Positions 26,826 through 36,165 of a DNA stretch of 64,000 nt are shown piece after piece. The first letter of the stretch is position 1. Every line of letters starts with the position of its first letter. This DNA comes from Streptomyces sp. NRRL WC-3626. GTDB lineage: Bacteria; Actinomycetota; Actinomycetes; Streptomycetales; Streptomycetaceae. The stretch lies in contig NZ_JOCA01000014.1 in the NCBI RefSeq assembly GCF_000718785.1, forward strand, positions 139,189 through 203,188, read 5' to 3'. A model generated the notes under the pieces. The model was not told the origin of the DNA and searched no databases. It was given only the letters and a program-made list of their open reading frames with translations. Position numbers and translations under genes: made by a program.

Positions 26826-28457
26826 TCAGCCGACCGGAGTCACCGGGTCCTTGCCCGCCGGTGACGTGCCGTCGGATTCCAGCGGGGCGCCGGCGGACTC
26901 CTCGGCGAGGCGCTCCATGCCGCTGGTGGTCTTCAGCGGCTTCTCCTTGAGGAACACGACGGCGACGAGGGCGAGCACCGCGAACGGCGTGGCGACGAGG
27001 AACAGGTCGGCGGTGGCGACGGCGTAGGCGTGCTCGACGATGCCCCGCATCGGCTCGGGCAGCGTGGACATGTCCGGGACGCTGCTCTCTGTGGAGCTCC
27101 CTCCGCCCGGCACCGTGATGCCGGCGTCCTCGAGGCCCTTGGCCGTCTCGCCGGCGACCCGGTTGGCCAGGATCGCGCCGAGGACGCTGACGCCGATGGT
27201 GCCGCCCATGCTGCGGAAGAAGGACAGCACGGAGGTCGCGGCGCCGAGGTCGGCGGCGGCCACGTCGTTCTGCGCGGCGAGGACCAGGTTCTGCATCAGC
27301 ATGCCGACGCCGGTGCCGAGGACCGCCATGTAGACGCTGAGCAGGCCGAAGTGCGTGTCGGCGTCGATCGTGGACAGCAGCGCGAGGCCGACGGCCATGA
27401 CGACCCCGCCCGCCACCAGGTACCGCTTCCACTTGCCGGTCTTGCTGATCACCTGTCCGGCGACGGTGGACGACACCAGCAGGCCGAGGATCATGGGCAG
27501 GCTCATCAGACCGGCGACGGTCGGCGACTTGCCGAGGGAGATCTGGAAGTACTGCGAGAGGAAGACGGTTCCGCCGAACATGGCGACACCGACCAGGAGG
27601 CTGGCGACGGTGGTCAGGGTGACCGTGCGGTTCCTGAAGATGTCGAGCGGGATGACCGGCTCGGGCGTACGGGCCTCGACGAAGACCGCGGCGGCCAGCA
27701 CGACCACGCCACCGCCGGCGAGGGCGGCGGTCTGCCAGGAGGCCCAGTCGAACTCGGTGCCCGCCAGGGACACCCAGATGAGCAGCGCGCAGACGCCGGC
27801 GACGATCAGGAAGGCGCCGAGCCAGTCGATGCGCACCTCGCGCCGGGTGGTCGGCAGCCGCAGGGTGCGCTGCAGCAGGGCGATGGCGAGCAGCGCGAAC
27901 GGCACGCCGATGAAGAAGCACCAGCGCCAGCCCAGCCAGGAGGTGTCGACCAGCACACCGCCGACCAGCGGTCCGGCCACGGTGCCCACGGCGAAGACGG
28001 CACCGAACATGCCGGCGTACTTGCCCAGCTGACGGGGCGGGATGACGGAGGCCATCACGACCTGCGCGAGGGCGGTCAGACCACCGGCGCCGATGCCCTG
28101 GACGACCCGGCTGAAGATCAGCAGGCCGACGCCGTGGGAGAAGCCGGCCAGCAGCGAGCCGACGACGAACATGCCCAGCGACAGCTGGAGCAGGAGCTTC
28201 TTGTTGAAGAGGTCGGACAGCTTGCCCCACAGGGGCACCGTCGCGGTCATCGCCAGCAGTTCGGAGGTGACGACCCAGGTGTACGAGGACTGGCTGGCGT
28301 CCAGGTCGGCGATGATCGTCGGCAGTGCGTTGGCCACGACGGTGCCGGCCAGGATCGCGACGAACATGCCGGCCATCAGGCCGGACATGGCCTGGAGTAT
28401 CTGCCGTTGGGTCATGGAGGTGGGGGGCGCGTCGGCGGGCGCCACGGGTGAGCTCAC
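26826..28457 (-). CDS. MFS drug exporter, DHA2 (14-TMS EmrB/QacA) family
   Basis: Integral membrane proton-drug antiporter of 543 residues with about 14 helices. Family motifs are present: motif A WGKLSDLFNKKLLLQ after helix 2, motif B in LIFSRVVQGIGAGGLTALAQVV, and motif C GAVFAVGTVAGPLVGGVLVD in helix 5. An acidic soluble tail (ESAGAPLESDGTSPAGKD) ends the protein. The GTG at 28457 is used. A TetR regulator lies 108 bases upstream on the same strand and is its likely repressor. The substrate is unknown; its position near the pigment cluster is probably incidental. Confidence 0.92.
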   Translation of the reverse strand: MSSPVAPADAPPTSMTQRQILQAMSGLMAGMFVAILAGTVVANALPTIIADLDASQSSYTWVVTSELLAMTATVPLWGKLSDLFNKKLLLQLSLGMFVVGSLLAGFSHGVGLLIFSRVVQGIGAGGLTALAQVVMASVIPPRQLGKYAGMFGAVFAVGTVAGPLVGGVLVDTSWLGWRWCFFIGVPFALLAIALLQRTLRLPTTRREVRIDWLGAFLIVAGVCALLIWVSLAGTEFDWASWQTAALAGGGVVVLAAAVFVEARTPEPVIPLDIFRNRTVTLTTVASLLVGVAMFGGTVFLSQYFQISLGKSPTVAGLMSLPMILGLLVSSTVAGQVISKTGKWKRYLVAGGVVMAVGLALLSTIDADTHFGLLSVYMAVLGTGVGMLMQNLVLAAQNDVAAADLGAATSVLSFFRSMGGTIGVSVLGAILANRVAGETAKGLEDAGITVPGGGSSTESSVPDMSTLPEPMRGIVEHAYAVATADLFLVATPFAVLALVAVVFLKEKPLKTTSGMERLAEESAGAPLESDGTSPAGKDPVTPVG

Positions 28458-28565
28458 GGGATCTCTTTCAGGTGATGGTCGTACGGTCGCACGCGCGGGA
28501 CGGGCACCGGGAAACTGCGCACGCGTGGGCGTGGAACGGTCAGTGGGGCGTCGGCCGCGACGGGC

Positions 28566-29237
28566 TCACGCGGGGGGAGCCGGAAGTCCGGCGGCGAGGA
28601 GGTCGAACACCTCCTGGAACACCTCGAGGTAGGCGGCTTCCTCCTGCCGGGCGTACCAGTGCTCCACGCTGGTGCGCACCGCGGTGCCCGCCACCGCGGC
28701 CAGCAGCCGCGGGTACAGGTCGAGCGCACCGCGCCGTTCCTCGTCGGTCGCGCCGGCGGGCGGGGGCGCGGACGCCGTCGGCCCGCCGGCGCGGATGCGC
28801 GCGGCGATGGCCTCGGCCAGTCCCGTCTCGTCCGCCATGTGCTCGCCCAGCGTGCGGACCAGCAGATGCGGTGAGGCGTGCAGCACTCGGGCGTGCAGCC
28901 GCCACAGTTCGTGCTGCTGCTCCGCCTCGGCGAGTTCGGCCGCCATGGCCTCGCGCAGGGCCCGCAGCGGGGTGTGCTCGGCCGGCGCGTCGAGTACGGC
29001 CTGCCGTATCCGCTCGCCCGCCTCCGCGTCGATCACCACGAAGGCGTCGTCGCGGGTGTCGAAGTAGTTGAAGAAGGTCCGTACGGACACCCCGGCCGCC
29101 GCGCTGATCGCCTCGACGGTGACCTTCTCGGCCCCGTGTTCGGCGGCCAGCCGTACGGCGGCCTCGGCGAGGGCGGCACGCGTCGCGCGCTTCTTCCGCT
29201 CCCGCAGCCCGCCCTGTGGGGCACCCTTCTCCGACAT
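28566..29237 (-). CDS. TetR-family repressor, likely of the adjacent exporter
   Basis: TetR regulator of 223 residues. The HTH reads KVTVEAISAAAGVSVRTFFNYFDTRDDAF (about 37-65), with the common YF-x-x-R/K-D-D end. The ligand domain is Ala/Glu-rich and variable. Possible starts are ATG at 29237 (MSEKGAP, chosen), ATG at 29246 and TTG at 29255; the last two would lie within the operator dyad. It is flanked on the same strand by the DUF2236 oxygenase gene upstream and the DHA2 exporter downstream. A perfect dyad immediately before the start suggests autorepression. Confidence 0.9.
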   Translation of the reverse strand: MSEKGAPQGGLRERKKRATRAALAEAAVRLAAEHGAEKVTVEAISAAAGVSVRTFFNYFDTRDDAFVVIDAEAGERIRQAVLDAPAEHTPLRALREAMAAELAEAEQQHELWRLHARVLHASPHLLVRTLGEHMADETGLAEAIAARIRAGGPTASAPPPAGATDEERRGALDLYPRLLAAVAGTAVRTSVEHWYARQEEAAYLEVFQEVFDLLAAGLPAPPA

Positions 29238-29240
29238 GCC

Positions 29241-29272
29241 TTGCATGGTATGCAAAGATGCACGTCATGCAA
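29241..29272. promoter_or_regulatory. TetR-type operator region
   Basis: TTGCAT-ggt-ATGCAA at 29241-29255 is a perfect dyad; a second TGCA-cgtca-TGCA element follows at 29259-29271. Both lie in the 37-base gap between the oxygenase stop and the TetR start. Confidence 0.65.
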
Positions 29273-29274
29273 AA

Positions 29275-30126
29275 TTACCGTCCGGTACCGGAATCGGCCC
29301 GGCGGGCGGCCGCGCGGGCGGCGCGCGCCACGGGCAGATAGCGCAGACGCTCGGGCAGCGGCGGCACCACGGTGCGTACGACGGCGCCGAGCCGGCGCAG
29401 CCGGCGTTCCTGCCGGGGTGTCCAGGTCACGCCCAGGCGGTCGCGGGCGGCGGGCGGAAGCAGGCCGGCGGTGAGGAAGACCTGCAGCCGGGTGAAGAGC
29501 GGGCACAGCAGCGGCCAGAGACGGCGCGGCAGCGGGCCGGGCGGCGGCGGAAGCGGCCGGTGCGGGTCGAGCAGTTCGCCGGCCACGACCGTCCGTTCCA
29601 GTTCACGGGCGACCGTCGTGTCGAAGTAGCGCCAGTACGCCTCGGGTGTCGGGGGCATGTCGCGGTCGTCGATGCCGAGGATGCGGCCGAGGTGCAGCAG
29701 TTCGCCGTAGAGCCTGCGTTCGTCCTCGGGCGTGAAGGGGCGGTCGAGGTAGCGGGCGGCGCGCAGGAAGACGGGGTAGGCGGTGGCGTGCACCCAGGCG
29801 TAGTGGGCGGGGGTCAGGGCGCTGTAGGGGCGGCCGTGGCGGTCGGTGCCGCTGATGTGCCGGTGCAGTGCCCGGAGCCGGCGGCCCTCCTCGATCGCGC
29901 GGTCGCCGCCGTAGACCCACAGCTGGAGCGATTCCAGGGAGCGGGCGGCGCGGCCCCAGGGGTCGGTGCGGAAGACCGAGTGGTCGTCGACGCCCGCGCC
30001 GACGGCGGGGTGGGCGACCTGGAGGACGGTGGCGGCGGGCAGCGACAGCAGCAGCCGTACGTCTCCCGCGATGTCCCACAGGACGGTCCCGGGTGCGAGC
30101 GGTTCCGGTGCGGTCCGGGGGGTCAT
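29275..30126 (-). CDS. Oxygenase MpaB / DUF2236 family protein
   Basis: Protein of 283 residues of the DUF2236 (MpaB/rubber oxygenase-like) family, which binds a haem b in characterised members. Family features are LSLPAATVLQVAHPAVGAGVDDHSVF (about 28-53; the H-P-x-V/I-x-x-G-V pattern), RLRALHRHISGTDRHGRPYSAL and the Y-A-W-V-H-A-T segment (about 110-114). The C-terminus is Arg-rich. It lies directly upstream of the TetR and exporter genes on the same strand and is divergent from the pobA-like gene. The substrate is unknown. Confidence 0.85.
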   Translation of the reverse strand: MTPRTAPEPLAPGTVLWDIAGDVRLLLSLPAATVLQVAHPAVGAGVDDHSVFRTDPWGRAARSLESLQLWVYGGDRAIEEGRRLRALHRHISGTDRHGRPYSALTPAHYAWVHATAYPVFLRAARYLDRPFTPEDERRLYGELLHLGRILGIDDRDMPPTPEAYWRYFDTTVARELERTVVAGELLDPHRPLPPPPGPLPRRLWPLLCPLFTRLQVFLTAGLLPPAARDRLGVTWTPRQERRLRRLGAVVRTVVPPLPERLRYLPVARAARAAARRADSGTGR

Positions 30127-30180
30127 GTCGGGGCGCTCCCTCCGTCGAGGGCGACGTCTCCATTCTCCGCCGGCGGGGCC

Positions 30181-30198
30181 CGCGCGACACGTCGCGCG
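30181..30198. promoter_or_regulatory. 8-2-8 inverted repeat in the divergent region before the pobA-like gene
   Basis: CGCGCGAC-ac-GTCGCGCG lies between two divergent starts (30126 and 30323), so an operator is likelier than a terminator. A weaker GGAT...ATCC dyad around TTCGAA follows at 30220-30234. Confidence 0.45.
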
Positions 30199-30322
30199 TA
30201 TCCACCGCGGCCGTGCTCTGGATTTCGAAGATCCGGTTCCCGTTCAATGGGACCGTCCGTCGTCACCCGGCGCGGACCGGCGCCGGACCCGTGCCAGCCC
30301 GTCGGCCGTCGAAGGAGACGAC

Positions 30323-31495
30323 ATGCCCGTGCGCACCCGAGTCGCCGTCATCGGAGCGGGGCCGGCCGGCCTGCTGCTGTCCCATCTGCTCGGCCGCCAC
30401 GGCATCGAGTCGGTCGTCGTCGACTCCCGGAGCCGGGCGGAGATCGAGACGACCATCCGGGCCGGCGTCCTCGAGCAGGGCACCGTCGAGATCCTGAGCG
30501 GTTCCGGGGCCTCGGACCGTGTCCTCACCGCCGGGCACCGGCACGAGGGCATCGAGCTGCGCTTCGACGGCGAGGGCCACCGGATCGACTTCACGGGCAG
30601 TGTCGGCCGGGCGGTGTGGCTCTATCCGCAGCACGAGGTGCTCAAGGACCTGATCGCCGCGCGCCTCACGGCCGGCCAGGATCTGCGCTTCGGGGTGACC
30701 GCCGAGCGTGTGGAGGGCGCGGAGACGGACCGGCCGCGCGTGCTGGCCCGGGACGCCGGGGGCCACGCCGTCGAGATCGAGGCCGATGTCGTCGTCGGCG
30801 CGGACGGCTCCCGCAGCGTGGTCCGCGAGACGGTCACCGGCGCGTACGGCGGCTCCTTCCGGGAGTATCCGTTCGCCTGGTTCGGCATCCTGTGCGAGGC
30901 GCCGCCCAGCTCCGAGGAGCTGATCTACAGCAACTCGCCGGACGGCTTCGCGCTGATCAGCCGGCGCGGTCCGGGTGTACAGCGCATGTACTTCCAGTGC
31001 GACCCGGGGACCGACGCCGAGGCGTACACCGAGGAGCGGCTGTGGGAGATCCTGCGGTCCCGCGTCCCCGGCGTCACCCTCAACGAGGGCCCCGTCTTCC
31101 AGCGGGACGTGCTCCGTTTCCGCAGCTTCGTGGCGCACGAGATGCGCCGGGGCCGGGTCGTGCTCGTCGGCGACGCGGCCCACACGGTGCCGCCCACCGG
31201 CGCCAAGGGCATGAACCTCGCGGTCGCCGACGTCGTCGTCCTCACCGAGGCGCTGCGCGCCCTGCTGCTCGACGGCGACGAGTCGTTGTTCGGCGCGTTC
31301 TCCGACACGGCCCGGCGGCGCGTCTGGAAGGCGCAGCACTTCTCCTGGTGGATGACGAGCATGCTGCACCGGCAGCCCGGGGCGAGCGACTTCGACCATG
31401 GGCGCCAGCTCGGCGAACTGCGCTCGGTCGTCGAGTCGGCCGCCGGCCGCGCCTACCTCGCCGAGGGCTACACCGGCTGGCCGCTCGCCCGGTGA
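30323..31495 (+). CDS. pobA: 4-hydroxybenzoate 3-monooxygenase
   Basis: FAD-dependent para-hydroxybenzoate hydroxylase of 390 residues, the usual PobA length, converting 4-hydroxybenzoate to protocatechuate with NAD(P)H. The FAD motif VAVIGAGPAGLLLSHLLGRHG is at the N-terminus, RAGVLEQGTVEIL is the conserved PobA helix, the DG motif is VVGADGSRSVVRE, and VLVGDAAHTVPPTGAKGMNLAVAD is the second FAD/substrate motif. The ATG follows GAAGGAG. The cofactor loop is not diagnostic of NADH or NADPH here. A LysR gene lies convergently six bases downstream. The rest of the protocatechuate pathway is not in the window. Confidence 0.92.
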   Translation: MPVRTRVAVIGAGPAGLLLSHLLGRHGIESVVVDSRSRAEIETTIRAGVLEQGTVEILSGSGASDRVLTAGHRHEGIELRFDGEGHRIDFTGSVGRAVWLYPQHEVLKDLIAARLTAGQDLRFGVTAERVEGAETDRPRVLARDAGGHAVEIEADVVVGADGSRSVVRETVTGAYGGSFREYPFAWFGILCEAPPSSEELIYSNSPDGFALISRRGPGVQRMYFQCDPGTDAEAYTEERLWEILRSRVPGVTLNEGPVFQRDVLRFRSFVAHEMRRGRVVLVGDAAHTVPPTGAKGMNLAVADVVVLTEALRALLLDGDESLFGAFSDTARRRVWKAQHFSWWMTSMLHRQPGASDFDHGRQLGELRSVVESAAGRAYLAEGYTGWPLAR

Positions 31496-31501
31496 CCCCT
31501 C

Positions 31502-32407
31502 TCAGGCGTCACCGGCCGCCGCGCGGAGGGCGTCCAGCACCGGGCGGATCAGCGGATGGTCCTCTGCGCCCCGGCGTACGGCGGCGAAGACGCGGCGGGT
31601 CGGGGCCGTACCGTCGACCGGGCGGACGACCACACCCGTGAGGTCCATGCCGCGCAGCGCCGAACGCGGGACCAGGGCCACGCCCACGTCCGCGGAGGCG
31701 AGGGCGACCACCGCGCGGAAGTCGTCCGAGGAGTGCTCCAGCCGTGGCTGGAAGCCCGCGCTCTCGCACGCCAGCACGACCACGTCGTGACAGGGGTTGC
31801 CGGGGTACGGTCCGATCCACGGGTCCTTGGCCAGCTCGGCGAGCGGCACCTCGGCGGTGTCGGCCAGCCGGTGGGTGACGGGGACGACGGCGTCGAAGGG
31901 CTCGGCGTACAGCGGTACGTGGGACAGTCGCGGATCGTCGGCGGGCGGCGCCCCGCGGTACTCGACCGCCACGGCGACGTCGACCTGCCGGTCCAGGACC
32001 ATCGGCAGGCTGGCATCGCCCTCGGCGTCCTGGACCCGGATACGGATACCGGGCGCCACCGCGGCGAGGCGGGCCACGGCGGGAGCGACGACCTGGGCGA
32101 TGCCGGTGGCGAACGCGGCCACCGTGACCGTGCCGGACTCCCCCGACCCGTAGGCGGCCAGTTCGGCCTCGGCCCGCTCCAGCTGGGCGAGGACCACGTT
32201 GGTGTGGCTGAGCAGGATCTCCCCGGCCGGGGTCAGCCGTACGCCCTTGGCGCCGCGCTCGACGAGACGGTGGCCGGTCTCCTGCTCCAGGGCGGCCAGC
32301 TGCTGGGAGACCGCCGAGGGGGTGAGATACAGCGCGGCGGCCGCCGCCGTGACCGTACGGTGGTCCGCCACCGCACGGAGGATGTGGAGCCGCCGCGCTT
32401 CGATCAT
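31502..32407 (-). CDS. LysR-family transcriptional regulator
   Basis: LysR regulator of 301 residues: the HTH is RTVTAAAAALYLTPSAVSQQLAALEQETG (about 17-45), followed by the linker helix and a periplasmic-binding-like effector domain starting GTVTVAAFATGIAQVVAP. It belongs to the ArgP/IciA-like end of the family judging from LHILRAVADHRTVTAAA. The gene is 52 bases downstream of kbl on the same strand and convergent with the pobA-like gene. It may serve either; the co-directional kbl-tdh pair is the more natural partner. A GAGA-N7-TCTC element sits over its start region. Confidence 0.88.
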   Translation of the reverse strand: MIEARRLHILRAVADHRTVTAAAAALYLTPSAVSQQLAALEQETGHRLVERGAKGVRLTPAGEILLSHTNVVLAQLERAEAELAAYGSGESGTVTVAAFATGIAQVVAPAVARLAAVAPGIRIRVQDAEGDASLPMVLDRQVDVAVAVEYRGAPPADDPRLSHVPLYAEPFDAVVPVTHRLADTAEVPLAELAKDPWIGPYPGNPCHDVVVLACESAGFQPRLEHSSDDFRAVVALASADVGVALVPRSALRGMDLTGVVVRPVDGTAPTRRVFAAVRRGAEDHPLIRPVLDALRAAAGDA

Positions 32408-32459
32408 GAGATCGATTGTCTCAAATGCGGATTGCCTTGAATCCGGGGGTGTGCTCCGG

Positions 32460-33659
32460 TCAGCCGTCGAGCTCCGCCCGTGCCGCCACGAAGGCGTCCA
32501 CCGCGCGGTTCACGTCCTCGGTGGAGTGCGCGGCGGACAGCTGGACGCGGATACGGGCCCGGTCCTGCGGCACCACCGGGTAGGAGAAGCCGATCACGTA
32601 CACCCCGCGCTCCAGCAGCAGCTCGGCCATCCGGCCCGCCTCCGACGCGTCGCCGATCATCACCGGGGCGATGGCGTGGTCGCCGGGGAGGATGTCGAAG
32701 CCCTCCTCGGTCATCCGGCGGCGGAACAGGGCGGTGTTGTCGGCGAGCCGCACGCGCAGGTCGTCGGCCGATTCCAGCAGGTCGAGAACCTTCAGGGAGG
32801 CGGCGGCGATCACCGGGGCGAGGGTGTTGGAGAACAGGTACGGGCGGGAGCGCTGGCGCAGCAGGGCGACGATCTCCGCGCGGGCGGCGACATAGCCGCC
32901 GGACGCGCCGCCGAGCGCCTTGCCGAGGGTGCCGGTGATGATGTCGACCCGGTCCATGACGCCGTGCAGTTCGGGCGTACCGCGCCCGCCGGGGCCGACG
33001 AAGCCGACGGCGTGCGAGTCGTCGACCATGACCATGGCGCCGTGCCGGTCGGCGAGGTCGCAGATCTCGGCCAGCGGGGCGACGTAGCCGTCCATGGAGA
33101 AGACGCCGTCGGTGACGATCAGCGTACGGCGCGCACCGCCCTGCGCCGCCTCCTTCAGCTGCCGCTCGAGGTCGGCCATGTCGCGGTTGGCGTAGCGGAG
33201 GCGGCGGGCCTTGGACAGCCGGATGCCGTCGATGATGGACGCGTGGTTCAGCGCGTCGGAGATCACCGCGTCCTCGGGGCCGAGCAGTGTCTCGAAGACA
33301 CCGCCGTTGGCGTCGAAGCAGGAGGAGTAGAGGATCGTGTCCTCCTGACCGAGGAACGCCGACAGGCGCGCCTCCAGCTCCTTGTGCACCTCCTGGGTGC
33401 CGCAGATGAATCGTACGGACGCCATGCCGTAGCCCCAGCGGTCGAGGGCCTCGTGGGCGGCGGCGATCACCTCGGGGTGGTCGGCGAGGCCGAGGTAGTT
33501 GTTGGCGCAGAAGTTGAGGACCTCGCCGGGGCGTCCGCCGGCGGTGACGTTCACCGTCGCCGACTGCGGGGTGCCGATGACCCGCTCGGGCTTGTGCAGT
33601 CCGGCGGCGCGGATCTCGTCGAGGGTGGCGCGCAGGTCGTCACGCACGGAGTCGAACAT
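32460..33659 (-). CDS. kbl: Glycine C-acetyltransferase (2-amino-3-ketobutyrate CoA ligase)
   Basis: PLP enzyme of 399 residues, the standard Kbl length. It cleaves 2-amino-3-ketobutyrate with CoA to glycine and acetyl-CoA, the second step of threonine degradation. The PLP lysine is Lys247 in [25 protein letters not shown] supplies the Asp/His that hold the cofactor, and [14 protein letters not shown] is the N-terminal alpha-oxoamine synthase signature. It follows tdh by 28 bases, so the two pathway genes are co-transcribed. Confidence 0.96.
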   Translation of the reverse strand: MFDSVRDDLRATLDEIRAAGLHKPERVIGTPQSATVNVTAGGRPGEVLNFCANNYLGLADHPEVIAAAHEALDRWGYGMASVRFICGTQEVHKELEARLSAFLGQEDTILYSSCFDANGGVFETLLGPEDAVISDALNHASIIDGIRLSKARRLRYANRDMADLERQLKEAAQGGARRTLIVTDGVFSMDGYVAPLAEICDLADRHGAMVMVDDSHAVGFVGPGGRGTPELHGVMDRVDIITGTLGKALGGASGGYVAARAEIVALLRQRSRPYLFSNTLAPVIAAASLKVLDLLESADDLRVRLADNTALFRRRMTEEGFDILPGDHAIAPVMIGDASEAGRMAELLLERGVYVIGFSYPVVPQDRARIRVQLSAAHSTEDVNRAVDAFVAARAELDG

Positions 33660-33687
33660 TCGGAAGGCTCCTAGGGATACAGATGGC

Positions 33688-34716
33688 TTACGCGGTCCAG
33701 TCGAGGATCACTTTTCCGCCCTTGCCGCCGGCCGCTTCCTCGAAGGCGGGCTCGAAGTCGCGGTAGGAGTAGCGGCCGGTGATCACCGGGGCGAGGTCGA
33801 GGCCGCCCTCGAGCAGCACCGACATGGCGTACCAGGTCTCGAACATCTCCCGGCCGTAGATGCCCTTGATGGTGATCATCGAGGTGACGATGCGGGACCA
33901 GTCGACCGGGAACTCCTCGGCCGGCAGACCGAGCATGGCGATGCGTCCGCCGTGCGTCATGTTGTCGATCATGTCCCGCATGGCCTCGGGGCGGCCGGAC
34001 ATCTCCAGGCCGATGTCGAAGCCCTCGCGCAGTCCGAGGGTGTGCTGTCCGTCGGCGATGGTCGTCTCGGCGACGTTCAGCGCCAGGGTCGCGCCGATCT
34101 TGCGGGCGAGTTCCAGGCGCTCCTCGCTGACGTCGGTGATCACGACGTTGCGCGCGCCCGCGTGCCGGGCGACGGCCGCGGCCATCAGGCCGATCGGGCC
34201 GGCGCCGGTGATCAGGACGTCCTCGCCGACGAGCGGGAACGACAGCGCGGTGTGCACGGCGTTGCCGAAGGGGTCGAAGATGGCGGCGACGTCGAGGTCG
34301 ACGGGGACCCGGTGCACCCAGACGTTGGTGGCGGGGAGCACCACGTACTCGGCGAAGGCGCCGTCGCGTCCGACGCCGAGGCCGACCGTGGCGCGGCACA
34401 GATGGCGGCGGCCGGCCAGGCAGTTGCGGCACTTGCCGCACACCAGGTGGCCCTCGCCGCTGACCCGGTCACCGGACGCGATGTCGGTGACGTCCCGGCC
34501 GGTCTCCACGACCTCGCCGACGAACTCGTGCCCGAGGACCAGCGGGGTGGTGATCGTCTGCCGGGCCCAGCCGTCCCAGGACCGGATGTGCAGGTCGGTG
34601 CCGCAGATACCGGTGCGCAGCACCTTGATCAGCACGTCGCCCGGTCCGACGGCGGGCTCCGGCACGTCCACGAGCCACAGCCCGGGTTCCGCCTTCTGCT
34701 TGACCAGTGCCTTCAA
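33688..34716 (-). CDS. tdh: L-threonine 3-dehydrogenase
   Basis: Zinc-dependent medium-chain dehydrogenase of 342 residues that oxidises threonine to 2-amino-3-ketobutyrate with NAD+. Catalytic zinc ligands are Cys38 (GICGTDLHI), His63 and Glu64 (GHEFVGE); the structural zinc site is Cys93-x2-Cys-x2-Cys-x7-Cys. The nucleotide motif is [19 protein letters not shown]. The start is a TTG at 34716: it gives [12 protein letters not shown], the usual N-terminus, and no ATG/GTG lies nearby in frame, whereas a far upstream ATG would add 27 unrelated residues. GGGAG lies ten bases upstream. It forms a unit with kbl. Confidence 0.95.
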   Translation of the reverse strand: MKALVKQKAEPGLWLVDVPEPAVGPGDVLIKVLRTGICGTDLHIRSWDGWARQTITTPLVLGHEFVGEVVETGRDVTDIASGDRVSGEGHLVCGKCRNCLAGRRHLCRATVGLGVGRDGAFAEYVVLPATNVWVHRVPVDLDVAAIFDPFGNAVHTALSFPLVGEDVLITGAGPIGLMAAAVARHAGARNVVITDVSEERLELARKIGATLALNVAETTIADGQHTLGLREGFDIGLEMSGRPEAMRDMIDNMTHGGRIAMLGLPAEEFPVDWSRIVTSMITIKGIYGREMFETWYAMSVLLEGGLDLAPVITGRYSYRDFEPAFEEAAGGKGGKVILDWTA

Positions 34717-34901
34717 CGCTACGGCTCCCGAGGGTGAGTCCCGGCCCCCGGGCACGCCGAAGCGGCCCGCGTCCGGGAACGAGGAGTGGAATCGCACTGC
34801 AATCTGCCGTACGACACCCTCACCGGTCCATCGAGGATTTCTTAAGCGCTGCCACAGCTTTCCTTCACACCGTCACCCGCACGGCCCTCCGGCGCGCGGA
34901 G

Positions 34902-35477
34902 TCACAGCGGCAGTCCGTCGTCCTCCCGGCGCTCCAGCCGTACGACGAGATCAGCGGCCTGCGCCTTGATGGCGGCCAGCCCCGGCTGCCCCCAGGCGCG
35001 GGGCTGGATGTCGGTGACGGACACGGTGCCGAGCACCATGCCGGTGCGGTCGATGAGCGGGGCGCCCATATAGGAACGGATGCCGAACTCGTCCACCACC
35101 GGGTTGCCCGCGAACCGCGGGTAGTCGCTCACGTCCTCCAGGACCAGTGCCTTGCGCCGGGCCACCACATGGGGGCAGAAGCCGTGGTCGCGGGGCAGCA
35201 CCCGGCCGAGAAGGGCGCCGGTGCCGTCGCCGCGCACCACCGGTGCGACGGCCGGGGTGTGCAGACCCGCGAAGAACTGCCCTCTCTCACCGAGGAAGTT
35301 GACCATGGCGTACGGCGCTCCCGTGAGGTCGGCGAGGCGGTGCGCGAAGGTGTCGAGCGTGGGCTCGGGGTGCTCCCCCAGTCCCAGCCGGCGCAGTCGC
35401 AGGACGCGCTCCGGCGCCTGGCCGTCCTCCGGGGTGACCAGCAGACGACCGGCCGGGCGGGGCGGGTCGTAGCTCAT
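34902..35477 (-). CDS. GAF-domain protein, terminal gene of the conservon
   Basis: Cytosolic protein of 191 residues consisting mainly of one GAF sensor domain (about 35-185): TFAHRLADLTGAPYAMVNFLGERGQFFAGL, then GFCPHVVARRKALVLEDVSDYPRFAGNP and IRSYMGAPLIDRTGMVLGTVSVTD. No output domain is attached. It follows the CvnD-type GTPase by 58 bases on the same strand, so it occupies the position where many conservons encode a cytochrome P450 (CvnE). A role as a partner or input for the GTPase switch is an inference from position. Confidence 0.85.
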   Translation of the reverse strand: MSYDPPRPAGRLLVTPEDGQAPERVLRLRRLGLGEHPEPTLDTFAHRLADLTGAPYAMVNFLGERGQFFAGLHTPAVAPVVRGDGTGALLGRVLPRDHGFCPHVVARRKALVLEDVSDYPRFAGNPVVDEFGIRSYMGAPLIDRTGMVLGTVSVTDIQPRAWGQPGLAAIKAQAADLVVRLERREDDGLPL

Positions 35478-35535
35478 GGGCGGACTCCCGGCGTAGGGGC
35501 GTAGGTCATGGGGCGACTCCGAGGGTGTGCGGGGA

Positions 35536-36165
35536 TCACATGTGGGCGCCGTACCCCGTCGTGGTGGCGGGGGTGTGGGCGATGAGGTGGCGGACCAGGG
35601 TCAGCAGGGTCTGGACGCTGGAGCTGGAGATCCGGGCGTCGCAGCGGACGACGGGGATACCGTCGGGGAGGTCGAGTGCGGCCCGTACCTCTCCGGGGTC
35701 GTAGCGGAAGGCGCCGTCGAACTCGTTGACGGCGACGATGAATCCGAGGCCGCGCTGTTCGAAGAAGTCGACCGCCGCGAAGCATTCCTCCAGGCGCCGG
35801 GTGTCGGCGAGGATGACCGCGCCGAGGGCGCCCTCGCAGAGTTCGTCCCACATGAACCAGAACCGTTCCTGGCCGGGGGTGCCGAAGAGGTAGAGCACAT
35901 GCTGCGCGTCGAGGGTGATGCGGCCGAAGTCCATGGCCACGGTCGTCTCGACCTTGTTCTCGATGCCGTCGAGGTTGTCGGTGGCGGCGCTGACCGTGGT
36001 GAGGAGTTCCTCCGTGCTGAGGGGCGCGATCTCGCTGACCGCGCCGACGAAGGTCGTCTTGCCCACGCCGAACCCGCCCGCCACCAGGATCTTCAGCGCG
36101 TTGGGGAACGCCTCGTCGTCGCGGTCCGCGGCGTGGATGTGGTCAGAGCTGTCGTCGTAGTCCAT
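35536..36165 (-). CDS. Conservon GTPase (CvnD-type, MglA/Ras-like)
   Basis: ATP/GTP-binding protein of 209 residues. Walker A is GGFGVGKTTFVGAVSE (about 30-45), the switch region includes TTVAMDFGRI, the G3 equivalent is FGTPGQERFWFMWDEL, and the base-recognition motif is NEFDG rather than canonical NKxD, which is usual for CvnD proteins. The ATG at 36165 lies 23 bases inside the DUF742 gene, so translation is coupled. In the S. coelicolor model the four Cvn proteins form a membrane-associated complex like a eukaryotic G-protein switch. Confidence 0.93.
   Translation of the reverse strand: MDYDDSSDHIHAADRDDEAFPNALKILVAGGFGVGKTTFVGAVSEIAPLSTEELLTTVSAATDNLDGIENKVETTVAMDFGRITLDAQHVLYLFGTPGQERFWFMWDELCEGALGAVILADTRRLEECFAAVDFFEQRGLGFIVAVNEFDGAFRYDPGEVRAALDLPDGIPVVRCDARISSSSVQTLLTLVRHLIAHTPATTTGYGAHM

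Noticed and set aside
27030..28451. Plus-strand frame opposite the DHA2 exporter
   Set aside because: Very His/Asp/Gly-rich low-complexity translation typical of an antisense frame to a membrane protein.
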